NCBI RefSeq assembly: GCF_007992115.1
Contig: NZ_BJZQ01000006.1
Coordinates: 119,632 to 183,631 of the forward strand
DNA length: 64,000 bases
From: Aeromicrobium flavum
Lineage (GTDB): Bacteria > Actinomycetota > Actinomycetes > Propionibacteriales > Nocardioidaceae
Reading direction: 5' to 3'
Part shown: positions 30,622-38,779 of the stretch, piece by piece
Numbering within the stretch: the stretch's first letter is position 1
Layout: each line of letters opens with the position of its first letter
Position numbers and translations under genes: made by a program
The notes under the pieces: generated by a model
Seen by the model: the letters and a program-made list of their open reading frames with translations, nothing else
The model's database searches: none
What the model was told of the DNA's origin: nothing

Positions 30622-31095
30622 TCAGTGCTCCTCGGTGCCCTCGTAGTCCTCCGCGCCACCGGCGAAGTCCTTGGCCGTGGCAGTGACGTCGAAGGTCGAG
30701 CCGTCGTCGAACTCGAGCGTGAACGTGACCTCCTGACCGGGATCGATCGCCTCGGTCAGCTCCATCAGCATGAGGTGGTTGCCGCCGGGCTCGAGCATGA
30801 GAGAGCCACCCGCGGGGACCGTCAGGCTCTCGACCGGACGCATGGTGCCGTCGGCAGTCTCGTGCAGCTCGGCGGTGTCGGTGAGGTCGGTCGTGACGCC
30901 GACGATCGTGGCGTCCTCCTCAGCGCTGTTGCTCACCACCATGAACGCGGCGCTCATGTTCATGTCGGTGGCCTTGACCCAGGCGTTCGCGGCGGCGACG
31001 CCGGAAGCCTGGGTGTTGTCGTCGGAACCGCCGTCACCACACCCCGAGAGGACCAGAACCGCGGCGAACAGGACAGGGAGGAGGCGAGGGAACAC
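30622..31095 (-). CDS. PCu(A)C-type periplasmic copper chaperone lipoprotein
   Basis: 157 residues, GTG start, lipobox LSGC near 18. The copper-binding pattern is present: ELHETADGTMRPVESL followed by GGNHLMLMEL, i.e. H...M...HxM, with AAFMVVSN before it. The protein holds Cu(I) outside the membrane and hands it on. Coupled to the DyP peroxidase downstream. Confidence 0.93.
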   Translation of the reverse strand: MFPRLLPVLFAAVLVLSGCGDGGSDDNTQASGVAAANAWVKATDMNMSAAFMVVSNSAEEDATIVGVTTDLTDTAELHETADGTMRPVESLTVPAGGSLMLEPGGNHLMLMELTEAIDPGQEVTFTLEFDDGSTFDVTATAKDFAGGAEDYEGTEEH

Positions 31096-31108
31096 GCGGC
31101 CAGCCTAC

Positions 31109-31132
31109 CCCCCGGGGGGTTCGCCCCGGGGG
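31109..31132 (-). terminator. GC-rich hairpin at the end of operon A
   Basis: A 9-bp stem of only G and C (31109-31117, 31124-31132) between the mmsA stop and the next gene. No U run; the likely end of the long operon that starts near 41081. Confidence 0.6.
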
Positions 31133-31146
31133 TGCTGGGCGCCACC

Positions 31147-32646
31147 TCAGTCGTGCTGGGGGAAGCCCAGGTTCAGGCCGCCGTGACTGGGATCGAGCCA
31201 GCGCTGCGTGACGGCCTTCTCGCGGGTGAAGAAGTCCAGCCCGTGCGGTCCGTACGCCTTGGCGTCGCCGAACAGCGAGGCCTTCCAGCCGCCGAAGGAG
31301 TGGTAGGCCACCGGCACGGGGATCGGCACGTTGACGCCCACCATCCCCACCTCGACCGAGCGGACGAAGCGCCGCGCGGCGCCGCCGTCGTTGGTGAAGA
31401 TCGCCGTGCCGTTGCCGTAGAGGCCCGAGTTGATGATCTCGAGCCCCTCCTCGTACCCGGACACGCGCACGATCGACAGGACGGGCCCGAAGATCTCGTC
31501 GGTGTAGACGGCCGAGGTGAGCGGGACGTGGTCGATCAGGGTGGGGCCGAGCCAGAACCCCTCCTCCGGGCCGTCGATGTCGGTGTCGCGGCCGTCGACG
31601 ACGAGCGTCGCGCCGTCGGCCTGCGCCACGTCGAGGTAGCCCGCCACCTTGTCGCGGTGCTCGCGCGTGATCAACGGCCCCATGTCGCAGCCCTTGCGGC
31701 CGTCGCCGGTCACGACCTGCGCCATCCGCTCGGAGATCTTCGCGACCAGCTCGTCGGCGATGCTGTCGGTGGCCAGGACGACGCTGATCGCCATGCACCG
31801 CTCCCCCGCCGACCCGAAGCCGGCGTTGACGGCCGAGTCGGCGACGAGGTCGAGGTCGGCGTCGGGCAGCACGAGCATGTGGTTCTTGGCGCCGCCGAGG
31901 GCCTGCACGCGCTTGCCCGCCGCCGTGCCCTTCTCGTAGACGTACCGCGCGATCGGCGTGGAGCCGACGAACGAGATCGAGGCGACCTGGGGGTGGTCGA
32001 GCAGCGCGTCGACGGCCTCCTTGTCGCCGTGCACGACGTTGAACACCCCGTCCGGGAGGCCCGCCTCGGTGAACAGCTCGGCCATCCAGTTGGCGGCCGT
32101 GGGGTCCTTCTCGCTGGGCTTGAGGATCACGGTGTTGCCGGTGGCGATGGCCAGCGGGAAGAACCACATCGGCACCATGGCCGGGAAGTTGAACGGGCTG
32201 ATGATGCCCACCACGCCCAGCGGCTGTCGCAGCGAGTAGACGTCGACACCGCCCGACACCTGGTCGGAGTACGCGCCCTTCGTCAGGTGGGGCATCGAGC
32301 AGGCGAACTCCACGACCTCCAGACCGCGGGCGATCTCGCCGCCGGCGTCGGACAGGACCTTGCCGTGCTCGGCGGTGAGGATCTCGGCCAGCTCGCCCTT
32401 GCGCTCGTTCAGCAGTTGGCGGAACGCGAACATCACGTTCTGGCGCGTCGTGATCGACGCCTCGCTCCACTGGGCGAAGGAGGTGCGGGCGGACAGGACC
32501 GCGACGTCCACGTCGGCGGCGGTGGCGAGGCGCACCTGCTTCTGCACCACACCCTCGGCGGGGTTGTAGACGGGGCTCGTCCGCTCGGACTGGCCGGCGA
32601 ACGCGGCGCCGCCCACGTAGTGGTCGAGGATCGGGGTGTCGGTCAT
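31147..32646 (-). CDS. mmsA: CoA-acylating methylmalonate-semialdehyde dehydrogenase
   Basis: 499 residues of the aldehyde dehydrogenase family. FNFPAMVPMWFFPLAIATGN, KRVQALGGAKNHMLVLPDAD (no general-base Glu, as usual in this subgroup) and GSAGERCMAISV with the catalytic Cys at about 284 mark the CoA-dependent methylmalonate/malonate-semialdehyde type. It converts the semialdehydes formed from beta-alanine and beta-aminoisobutyrate into acetyl-CoA and propionyl-CoA. As last gene of operon A it completes the proposed uracil/thymine pathway and may also serve valine breakdown. Confidence 0.93.
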   Translation of the reverse strand: MTDTPILDHYVGGAAFAGQSERTSPVYNPAEGVVQKQVRLATAADVDVAVLSARTSFAQWSEASITTRQNVMFAFRQLLNERKGELAEILTAEHGKVLSDAGGEIARGLEVVEFACSMPHLTKGAYSDQVSGGVDVYSLRQPLGVVGIISPFNFPAMVPMWFFPLAIATGNTVILKPSEKDPTAANWMAELFTEAGLPDGVFNVVHGDKEAVDALLDHPQVASISFVGSTPIARYVYEKGTAAGKRVQALGGAKNHMLVLPDADLDLVADSAVNAGFGSAGERCMAISVVLATDSIADELVAKISERMAQVVTGDGRKGCDMGPLITREHRDKVAGYLDVAQADGATLVVDGRDTDIDGPEEGFWLGPTLIDHVPLTSAVYTDEIFGPVLSIVRVSGYEEGLEIINSGLYGNGTAIFTNDGGAARRFVRSVEVGMVGVNVPIPVPVAYHSFGGWKASLFGDAKAYGPHGLDFFTREKAVTQRWLDPSHGGLNLGFPQHD

Positions 32647-32671
32647 GGCAGGGCTCCTGGGGGAAGGGGTT

Positions 32672-33997
32672 TCAGAGGGACGGGTCGACGAGGCTGAGCA
32701 CCTCGTCGTAGATGGTGACGGCCTCGGCGACGTCGTCGCGGGTGACGACGCACGGAGGCACCGCGTGGATGCGGTTGTCGACGATGAACGGCAGCAGGCC
32801 GCGCTTCACGAGCTCGGCCTTCACCGTGCCCATCGCGGCCGCGGGCAGGGGCGCGCGGGTCTGCGGGTCGGCCACCAGCTCGATCGCCCAGAAGACGCCG
32901 ACGCCGCGCACCTCGCCGACGCTCGGGTGGCGCTCCGCGAGGTCCTGGAGCGCCGGGCCGAGGACGTCGCGGCCGATCGTGGCGGCGTTCTCGACGATGC
33001 CCTCGGCCGTCATGGCGTCGATCGAGGCGACGATGGAGGCCATCGCCAGCGGGTGGCCGCTGTAGGTGAGCCCGCCGGGGAACACGCGCTCGTCGAAGGT
33101 GGCGGCGATCGCGTCGCTGATGATGACGCCGCCCACCGGGACGTAGCCCGAGTTCACTCCCTTGGCGAACGTGATCAGGTCCGGCACGACCCCGTGCGCG
33201 GTGTGGGCGAACCAGTCGCCGGTGCGGCCGAAGCCGGCCATGACCTCGTCGAGGATCAGCACGATGCCGTGCTGGTCGCACACCTCGCGGACGCCCGCCA
33301 GGTACCCCGGCGGCGGCACGAGCACGCCGGCCGTGCCGGGGATCGACTCGAGCAGGACCGCGGCGATCGAGGCCGGCCCCTCCACCTCGATCATCCGGCG
33401 CAGGTGCTGCAGGGCCCGCTCGCACTCCTGCTCGGGCGTCTCGGCCCAGAACTCGCTGCGGTAGAGGTACGGGCCGAAGAAGTGGACGTGACCGCGGGCG
33501 AACTCGTTCGGCACGCGCCGCCAGTCACCGGTCGCGACGATCGCCGCGCCGGTGTTGCCGTGGTACGACCGGTACCGCGAGAGGACCTTGTCGCGGCCGG
33601 TGTGCAGGCGCGCCATCCGGATCGCGTTCTCGACCGCGTCGGCGCCGCCGTTGGTGAAGAAGACCTTGTCCATCCCGTCCGGCGCCACCGCGGCGATCCG
33701 GCGGGCCGCCTCACCACGGACCAGGTGGGCCGTCGGCGGGCTGATCGTCGTCAGCTGCTGTGCCTGCTCGACGATCGCCTGCACGACGGCCGGGTGCTGG
33801 TGGCCGATGTTGACGTTGACCAGCTGGCTGGAGAAGTCGAGGTACTCGCGTCCGGCGTGGTCCCAGACTCGCGTGCCGCTGCCGCCGGCGATGACCACGG
33901 GATCGAGCGCGCCCTGCGCGGACCAGGAGTGGAAGACGTGCGCCCGGTCGAGCGCGTACGCGCGGGCGTCGAGGTCAAGGGTGGCGTCGTGGTCCAT
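32672..33997 (-). CDS. Class III omega-aminotransferase (operon A), probably beta-alanine/beta-aminoisobutyrate type
   Basis: 441 residues, PLP fold type I. FTNGGADAVENAIRMAR, SYHGNTGAA, LILDEVMAGFGRTG and FAKGVNSGYVPVGG with the PLP lysine at about 279 define the class III family. Between mmsA (25 bases downstream) and the transporter genes, the expected reaction is transfer of the amino group of beta-alanine or beta-aminoisobutyrate to pyruvate or 2-oxoglutarate, giving the semialdehyde used by MmsA. The hairpin 34033-34078 separates it from the binding-protein gene. Confidence 0.88.
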   Translation of the reverse strand: MDHDATLDLDARAYALDRAHVFHSWSAQGALDPVVIAGGSGTRVWDHAGREYLDFSSQLVNVNIGHQHPAVVQAIVEQAQQLTTISPPTAHLVRGEAARRIAAVAPDGMDKVFFTNGGADAVENAIRMARLHTGRDKVLSRYRSYHGNTGAAIVATGDWRRVPNEFARGHVHFFGPYLYRSEFWAETPEQECERALQHLRRMIEVEGPASIAAVLLESIPGTAGVLVPPPGYLAGVREVCDQHGIVLILDEVMAGFGRTGDWFAHTAHGVVPDLITFAKGVNSGYVPVGGVIISDAIAATFDERVFPGGLTYSGHPLAMASIVASIDAMTAEGIVENAATIGRDVLGPALQDLAERHPSVGEVRGVGVFWAIELVADPQTRAPLPAAAMGTVKAELVKRGLLPFIVDNRIHAVPPCVVTRDDVAEAVTIYDEVLSLVDPSL

Positions 33998-34032
33998 CGG
34001 TGTGGCTTCCTTCGGTGAGTCGCTGCGGTGTC

Positions 34033-34078
34033 GCCGGGTGTCGTCCCGGGGCTGGCGAGCCCCGGGACGACGCCCGGC
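34033..34078 (-). terminator. Long hairpin after the operon A binding-protein gene
   Basis: A 21-bp stem with one mismatch (34033-34053, 34058-34078) and a GGCG loop, 8 bases beyond the stop at 34086. A transcript-stabilising or partial-termination element is likely, raising binding-protein mRNA above the genes that follow. Operon B has a matching arrangement at 46378-46409. Confidence 0.6.
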
Positions 34079-34085
34079 CGTGGTC

Positions 34086-35216
34086 CTACTTGCCGCCCTC
34101 CTTCAGGGTGACGGCGATCGGCTCGAAGTCCTCGTCCAGCACGTCGAGCCCTTCGTCCTTGAGCTCGGCGAGAGCCTTCTCGACATACTCGTTGGTGAAG
34201 GCGGTCGCCGGGGGCTCCTTGCTGATGATCGTCGCACCGGTCTCGTTCTTCGTGCCCAGCGCGATGTCGACGGTGCGCTTCCACGCCGCCTCGTCGATGA
34301 GGCCGACGCCGTTCGTCGACGGCCAGATCAGCTTGTTGACCTCGTTGGTCATCCACAGCTGGTGGCTCTCGCCCAGCTGCGAGCCGGCCTCGGTGACGAT
34401 CGTCGCCGCGTCCTCCGGGTTGTCCTTGGCGTACGCCCACCCCTTGATCGAGGCCTTGATGAACGCGACGGTCTGCTCGGCGTACTCGGTGTCCTCGAGC
34501 TTGTCTGCCTGGGCCCAGATCGCATCCTGCAGCATGGCCGTGCCGGCCTCGTTCCAGTCGATGACCTCGAGGTCCTCGGGCTGGTAGAGCTTGCCGGTCT
34601 TCGGGTTCTTGGTCTCGAGCACCTGCGCGTACTCGTTGTAGGTCATGGCCTGGGCCGCGTCGATGTCACCCGCGAGGAAGCCGTTCATGTCGAACGCCTG
34701 CTGGACGAGCTTGATGTCCTTGACGCCCACGCCGTCCTTCTGCATCCCGGCGAACAGCTCCCACTCGTTGCCGTAGCCCCACGACCCGACCTTCTTGCTC
34801 TTCAGGTCGGCCGGCTTCGCGATCCCCCGGTCCTTGAACGAGATCTGGGTGGTGGCCGACCGCTCGAAGATCTGCGCGACGTTCGTGATTTCGGCGCCCT
34901 GTTCGATCGCTCCGAGCACCTTCGGCACCCAGGAGATCGCGTAGTCGACGTCGCCCGCGCTGAGGACGTCCTGCGGCACGATGTCCGGCCCGCCCTCGAC
35001 GATCTCGACGTCGAGCCCCTCGTCCTCGTAGAAGCCCTGGTCGACCGCGGCGTAGTACCCCGCGAACTGCGCCTGCGCGACCCACTGCAGCTGCAGCTTG
35101 ACCTTCGTGAGATCGCTCTCGGCACTGTCGTCGTCGCTGCCCCCGCAACCGGCGAGCGTGAGCGACGCCACGGCCACGATGGCCGCCGCCTTCCCCCAGA
35201 TGCTGTTCTTCCTCAT
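34086..35216 (-). CDS. ABC importer substrate-binding lipoprotein (operon A; NMT1/ThiY-like)
   Basis: 376 residues, lipobox LAGC with Cys at 24. VKLQLQWVAQAQFAGYYAAVDQGFYEDEGLDVEIVEGGPD is the start of the NMT1/THI5-like periplasmic binding family, whose members bind pyrimidine precursors, riboflavin, sulfonates and similar small ring compounds. WNEAGTAMLQDAIW and MTNEVNKLIWPSTNGVG are shared with the operon B paralogue. With two permeases and one ATPase upstream it forms a full importer. The pyrimidine or dihydropyrimidine substrate is inferred from the operon. Confidence 0.88.
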   Translation of the reverse strand: MRKNSIWGKAAAIVAVASLTLAGCGGSDDDSAESDLTKVKLQLQWVAQAQFAGYYAAVDQGFYEDEGLDVEIVEGGPDIVPQDVLSAGDVDYAISWVPKVLGAIEQGAEITNVAQIFERSATTQISFKDRGIAKPADLKSKKVGSWGYGNEWELFAGMQKDGVGVKDIKLVQQAFDMNGFLAGDIDAAQAMTYNEYAQVLETKNPKTGKLYQPEDLEVIDWNEAGTAMLQDAIWAQADKLEDTEYAEQTVAFIKASIKGWAYAKDNPEDAATIVTEAGSQLGESHQLWMTNEVNKLIWPSTNGVGLIDEAAWKRTVDIALGTKNETGATIISKEPPATAFTNEYVEKALAELKDEGLDVLDEDFEPIAVTLKEGGK

Positions 35217-35267
35217 GGTTCTCCTCGATGGGTGTTGTGGTGGCCGGCCGCTGGAGCGGACGGGGTC

Positions 35268-36086
35268 TCAGGTGGTCGCGCGATGGCGGGTGAACCACAG
35301 CTCGGCGGCCAGGGTGGCGACGTAGAACGTCAGTCCCAGCACGATGGAGCCGAAGACGTACGCCCACGCCAGTGCGTAGTCGCTGCCGGCCGCGGCCGAC
35401 GTGATCGACTTGCCCAGTCCCCCGATCGGACCGCCGAAGTACTCGGCGATGAGCGCGCTGATGACGGCCAGGCTCGAGGCGATGCGCAGCCCGGTGAACA
35501 CGAAGGGCACGGCGGTCGGCAGGGTGACGGTCGACGCGACCCAGGCCGGGCGGGCGGCGTAGGCGCGCATCAGGTCGCGGTGGACCGGCAGCACCTGACG
35601 CAGGCCGCGCAGCGTGTTCAGGTAGACCGGCACCACGACCGACAGGGCCGCGACGAGGATCCGCGCGGTGTCCGCCGCAGCTCCGAACATCGTGTAGAGC
35701 ACCGGCGCGAGGGCCACGATGGGCACGACCGAGAGGGCGGCCACGACCGGCGCGGCCATCTGGTCCAGCACGCGGCTCGCACTCGACACGAGGGCCGCGA
35801 GCACGCCGACGACTGCGCCGATCAGCAACCCGGCCAGGGCGTTGCGCCCCGTCACGACCGAGCCCGAGCAGATCGTCGGGAGGTTCTCGAGCACCTCGCC
35901 CGCGATCGCCGCGGGCGCCGGCACGACGAACGGGTCGATGTCGAACAGCCGCACGCCGAACTCCCAGGCGCCGAGCAGGACCACGCCGAGCCCGATCGGC
36001 GCCAGGACGGCGTGGCTGCCGGCTCCCGAGAGGCGGAACCGTGTCTCGGCGGCCTGGGCCGCACCCACGGCGGCTGTGCTGGTCAT
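35268..36086 (-). CDS. ABC importer permease 2 (operon A)
   Basis: 272 residues with about six membrane segments and the BPD_transp_1 EAA loop (LMRAYAARPAWVASTVTLPT AVPFVFTGLR). SsuC/ThiX type. Its ATG overlaps the stop of the ATPase gene by four bases, so import proteins are made in balance. It would pair with permease 1 (36892-37761) as a heterodimer. Confidence 0.88.
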   Translation of the reverse strand: MTSTAAVGAAQAAETRFRLSGAGSHAVLAPIGLGVVLLGAWEFGVRLFDIDPFVVPAPAAIAGEVLENLPTICSGSVVTGRNALAGLLIGAVVGVLAALVSSASRVLDQMAAPVVAALSVVPIVALAPVLYTMFGAAADTARILVAALSVVVPVYLNTLRGLRQVLPVHRDLMRAYAARPAWVASTVTLPTAVPFVFTGLRIASSLAVISALIAEYFGGPIGGLGKSITSAAAGSDYALAWAYVFGSIVLGLTFYVATLAAELWFTRHRATT

Positions 36087-36895
36087 CGCGTCTCGACTCC
36101 TCGGACCGCGACGGGCGCCGTGCCGTGGAGGTGCTCGCGGACCGCCGCGACGGCATGGAAGAAACCCGCCTCGTCGCGCACCGCGTCCGTGCGACTGCTG
36201 GACGAGCCCAGCTGGCAGTCGACCACGCCCGTGATGCGTCCGGGTCGCGGCGACATCACGACGACGCGGTCGGACAGGAAGACCGCCTCGGGGATGGAGT
36301 GGGTCACGAACACGACCGCTGCGCCCGTCTCCGCGGCGATCCTGACCAGCTCGTTCTGCATCCGCTCGCGGGTGATCTCATCGAGGGCGCCGAACGGCTC
36401 GTCCATCAACAGCAGCTTCGGGCTCTCGGCGAGGGCACGGGCGATCGCCACCCGCTGCTGCATGCCGCCCGACAGCTGGTCGGGGTGGTGGTCGGCGAAG
36501 TCGGTCAGCCCGATCAGCTCCAGCAGCTCGGCCGCGCGCGCCCTCCGGGCCCCCTTCGCCACCCCGTGCACCTGCAGCGGCAGCTCGATGTTCGCGGCCA
36601 CCGTGCGCCACGGCAGCAGGCCGGCCTGCTGGAACGCGATCCCGTACTCCCGGTCGAGCCGCGCCTGCCGCGGGCCCTTGCCGCGCACGGCGATGGTGCC
36701 GGACGTGGGCTGGTCGAGGTCGGCGATCAGCCGCAGCAGGGTGCTCTTGCCACACCCGCTCGGGCCGATCAGCGAGACGAACTCGCCCGCGGCGACCGTG
36801 AGGTCGACGTCGTCGAGCGCGACGACGGGTCCCTTCTTCGTGTCGAAGACGCGGCTGACGCCGGCAACCTCGACGGCGTGGGTGCCGGCACTCAT
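36083..36895 (-). CDS. ABC importer ATPase (operon A)
   Basis: 270 residues from the ATG at 36895. Walker [10 protein letters not shown] (about 44-52), Q-loop AFQQAG, signature LSGGMQQR, Walker [13 protein letters not shown] and the switch VTHSIPEAV are all intact, as in SsuB/TauB nitrate-sulfonate-taurine class ATPases. Four-base overlaps on both sides tie it to the two permease genes. Confidence 0.93.
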   Translation of the reverse strand: MSAGTHAVEVAGVSRVFDTKKGPVVALDDVDLTVAAGEFVSLIGPSGCGKSTLLRLIADLDQPTSGTIAVRGKGPRQARLDREYGIAFQQAGLLPWRTVAANIELPLQVHGVAKGARRARAAELLELIGLTDFADHHPDQLSGGMQQRVAIARALAESPKLLLMDEPFGALDEITRERMQNELVRIAAETGAAVVFVTHSIPEAVFLSDRVVVMSPRPGRITGVVDCQLGSSSSRTDAVRDEAGFFHAVAAVREHLHGTAPVAVRGVETR

Positions 36896-37761
36896 GACAG
36901 GACCTCCTGGCGACGGTAGGGCTTGAGGAAGAGGCCGAGCAGCGCCACGACACCCCCGGCGACCAGGCCGACGGCGACCGCGCCGAAGATCGGGGCCCAC
37001 GGCTTGGCCGGGTCTCCCCCGGCCGACTGGGCGTACTCGATGACGAGGCGGCCGATGCCCCCGCGCAGTCCGATCGAGGCCTCGGCGACGACCGTGCCGA
37101 TCACGGCGCTGGCGGCCGCCAGGCGCAGGGCCGAGAGCAGGTAGGGCACCGAGGAGGGCAACCGCAGGGTGCGCAGCGTGGTCCACCAGCCGACCCCGTA
37201 CGCGTGCATGAGGTCCACCTGGCTGGCGACCGGAGACTTGAGCCCGCGCAGGGCGCCGACCGCGATGGGGAAGAACGCCAGGTACGCCGCGATCACCGCG
37301 ACGGAGTACTCGTTCTGCCACTCGAGGCCGCCGACCTCCAGCTGCGAGCCCCACCGCCGCACCAGCGGCGCGATCGCGATGAGCGGCACGGTCTGGCTGA
37401 GGATGACCCAGGGCAGGATCGCCGACTCCGCCAGTCCCGACCGCGCCATCAGCACGGCCAGCGCCAGTCCGACGACGACCGCGACCAGCCAGCCGACCGC
37501 GGCGATCCGCAACGTGAACCCGGCAGCGCCGAGGACGACCACGAGGACGCTGTCGGCGTCGGAGGCGCCGCTGGCCGGCTCACCGAAGACCCGCAGCATC
37601 TCCCACACGTGCGGCATCGCGAGGTCGCTCGTGCGGGGCAGCACGACGGTCCCGCCGACGGTGACGCCCGCCTCGGGCCCGACCGCACGGTAGAGCTCCC
37701 ACGTCGCCACCAGCGCGAGCACCCCGAGCAGTCCCGCGACCAGCGCACGCATCCTGCTCAC
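36892..37761 (-). CDS. ABC importer permease 1 (operon A)
   Basis: 289 residues from a GTG whose bases overlap the LLM stop (GTGA); the ATG at 37752 is the alternative. Six or so hydrophobic segments with the EAA loop VDLMHAYGVGWWTTLRTLRL. Compared with permease 2 it has a longer extracytoplasmic loop after the first segment. It belongs to the SsuC family and is part of the importer with 36083-36895 and 35268-36086. Confidence 0.88.
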   Translation of the reverse strand: MSRMRALVAGLLGVLALVATWELYRAVGPEAGVTVGGTVVLPRTSDLAMPHVWEMLRVFGEPASGASDADSVLVVVLGAAGFTLRIAAVGWLVAVVVGLALAVLMARSGLAESAILPWVILSQTVPLIAIAPLVRRWGSQLEVGGLEWQNEYSVAVIAAYLAFFPIAVGALRGLKSPVASQVDLMHAYGVGWWTTLRTLRLPSSVPYLLSALRLAAASAVIGTVVAEASIGLRGGIGRLVIEYAQSAGGDPAKPWAPIFGAVAVGLVAGGVVALLGLFLKPYRRQEVLS

Positions 37762-38774
37762 GTCGTCGCCGCGATCGTGTCGGTGAGGGCCGGGATGACG
37801 GTCTCGCCGTAGACCCGCAGGGACTCCTCCTTGTTGTCGTGCTGGAGGTAGCCCGCGAAGTGGTCGACACCGATCGACTCGAGCTCCTGGAGCTTCTCGA
37901 CGTGGTCGGCCGCCGTGCCCAACACGCAGAACCGGTCGACGATCTCGTCGGGGACGAAGTCGACGTGGTCGTTGTGCGTCTTGCCGTGGCTGTTGTAGTC
38001 GTAGCCCTGGCGGCCCTCGATGTAGTCGGTCAGCGCCTGCGGCACCGCGCCGCCGTCGCCGTACTTGGCCACGATGTCGGCGACGTGGTTGCCGACCATC
38101 CCGCCGAACCAGCGGCACTGGTCGCGCATGTGGGCCCAGTCGTCGCCGATGTAGAACGGCGCGGAGACGCAGAAGGTGATCTCGTCGGGGTCGCGGCCGG
38201 CGTCCTCGGCCGCCCGGCGCACCGTCGTGATCATCCAGCGGGCGATGTCGACGTCGGCCAGCTGCAGGATGAACCCGTCGGCGACCTGCCCGGTCAGCTC
38301 GAGCGCCCGGGGACCGTACGCCGCCACCCACAGCTCGAGCTCGGACGTCGAGACCCACGGGAGCCGCAGCGTGGTGTCGCGGTACTCGACCTCGCGGCAG
38401 TTCGCGAGCTCGCGGATCACGTGGATCGACTCGCGCAGCTCCTGGAGCGTGCTGGGCCGCCCGTTCGTGACGCGCACCGCGGAGTCGCCGCGGCCGATGC
38501 CGCAGATCGTGCGGTTGCCGTACATCTCGTTGAGCGTCGCAAAGATCGAGGCGGTGACGGTCCAGTCGCGCGTCGCCGGGTTCGTCACGAACGGTCCGAC
38601 CTTGATGCGGTGCGTCTCAGCCAGGATCTGGCTGTAGATGACGTACGGCTCCTGCCACAGCAGGTGCGAGTCGAAGGTCCACACGGTGCTGAAGCCGTGG
38701 GCCTCGGCCAGCTTCGCGAGCTGGACGGTCCGCCACGCGGGCGGGTTGGTCTGGAGTACCGCGCCGAAGTCCAT
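37758..38774 (-). CDS. LLM-family (F420/FMN-dependent) oxidoreductase of operon A
   Basis: 338 residues, TIM-barrel luciferase-like fold: MDFGAVLQTNPPAWRTVQLA, GFSTVWTFDSHLLWQEPY, IKVGPFVTNPATRDW and GIGRGDSAVRVTNGRP. The string resembles LLM proteins annotated as F420-dependent (CPS_4043 type, from memory). It sits between the dihydropyrimidinase (stop overlapping if the in-frame GTG at 38783 is used) and the importer. No pydA/pydB-type dihydropyrimidine dehydrogenase is present, so this enzyme is a candidate for F420H2-dependent reduction of the imported pyrimidine. A RutA-like oxygenase role is the main alternative but would not feed a dihydropyrimidinase. Confidence 0.82.
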   Translation of the reverse strand: MDFGAVLQTNPPAWRTVQLAKLAEAHGFSTVWTFDSHLLWQEPYVIYSQILAETHRIKVGPFVTNPATRDWTVTASIFATLNEMYGNRTICGIGRGDSAVRVTNGRPSTLQELRESIHVIRELANCREVEYRDTTLRLPWVSTSELELWVAAYGPRALELTGQVADGFILQLADVDIARWMITTVRRAAEDAGRDPDEITFCVSAPFYIGDDWAHMRDQCRWFGGMVGNHVADIVAKYGDGGAVPQALTDYIEGRQGYDYNSHGKTHNDHVDFVPDEIVDRFCVLGTAADHVEKLQELESIGVDHFAGYLQHDNKEESLRVYGETVIPALTDTIAATT

Positions 38775-38779
38775 CGTCG

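Noticed and set aside
29710..32697. Plus-strand open frame of about 995 codons opposite DyP, PCu(A)C and mmsA
   Set aside because: It lies antiparallel to three clear genes and has no domain-like sequence.
33552..36926. Very long plus-strand open frame (over 1100 codons) opposite the importer genes
   Set aside because: Low-complexity Arg/Asp/Val/Gly composition and full overlap with four well-recognised genes on the other strand; an effect of high GC.
37758..38774. RutA-type pyrimidine oxygenase for the operon A LLM protein
   Set aside because: Rut-pathway partners (RutB, RutC, RutF) are absent and the ring-opened RutA product would bypass the dihydropyrimidinases that are present.
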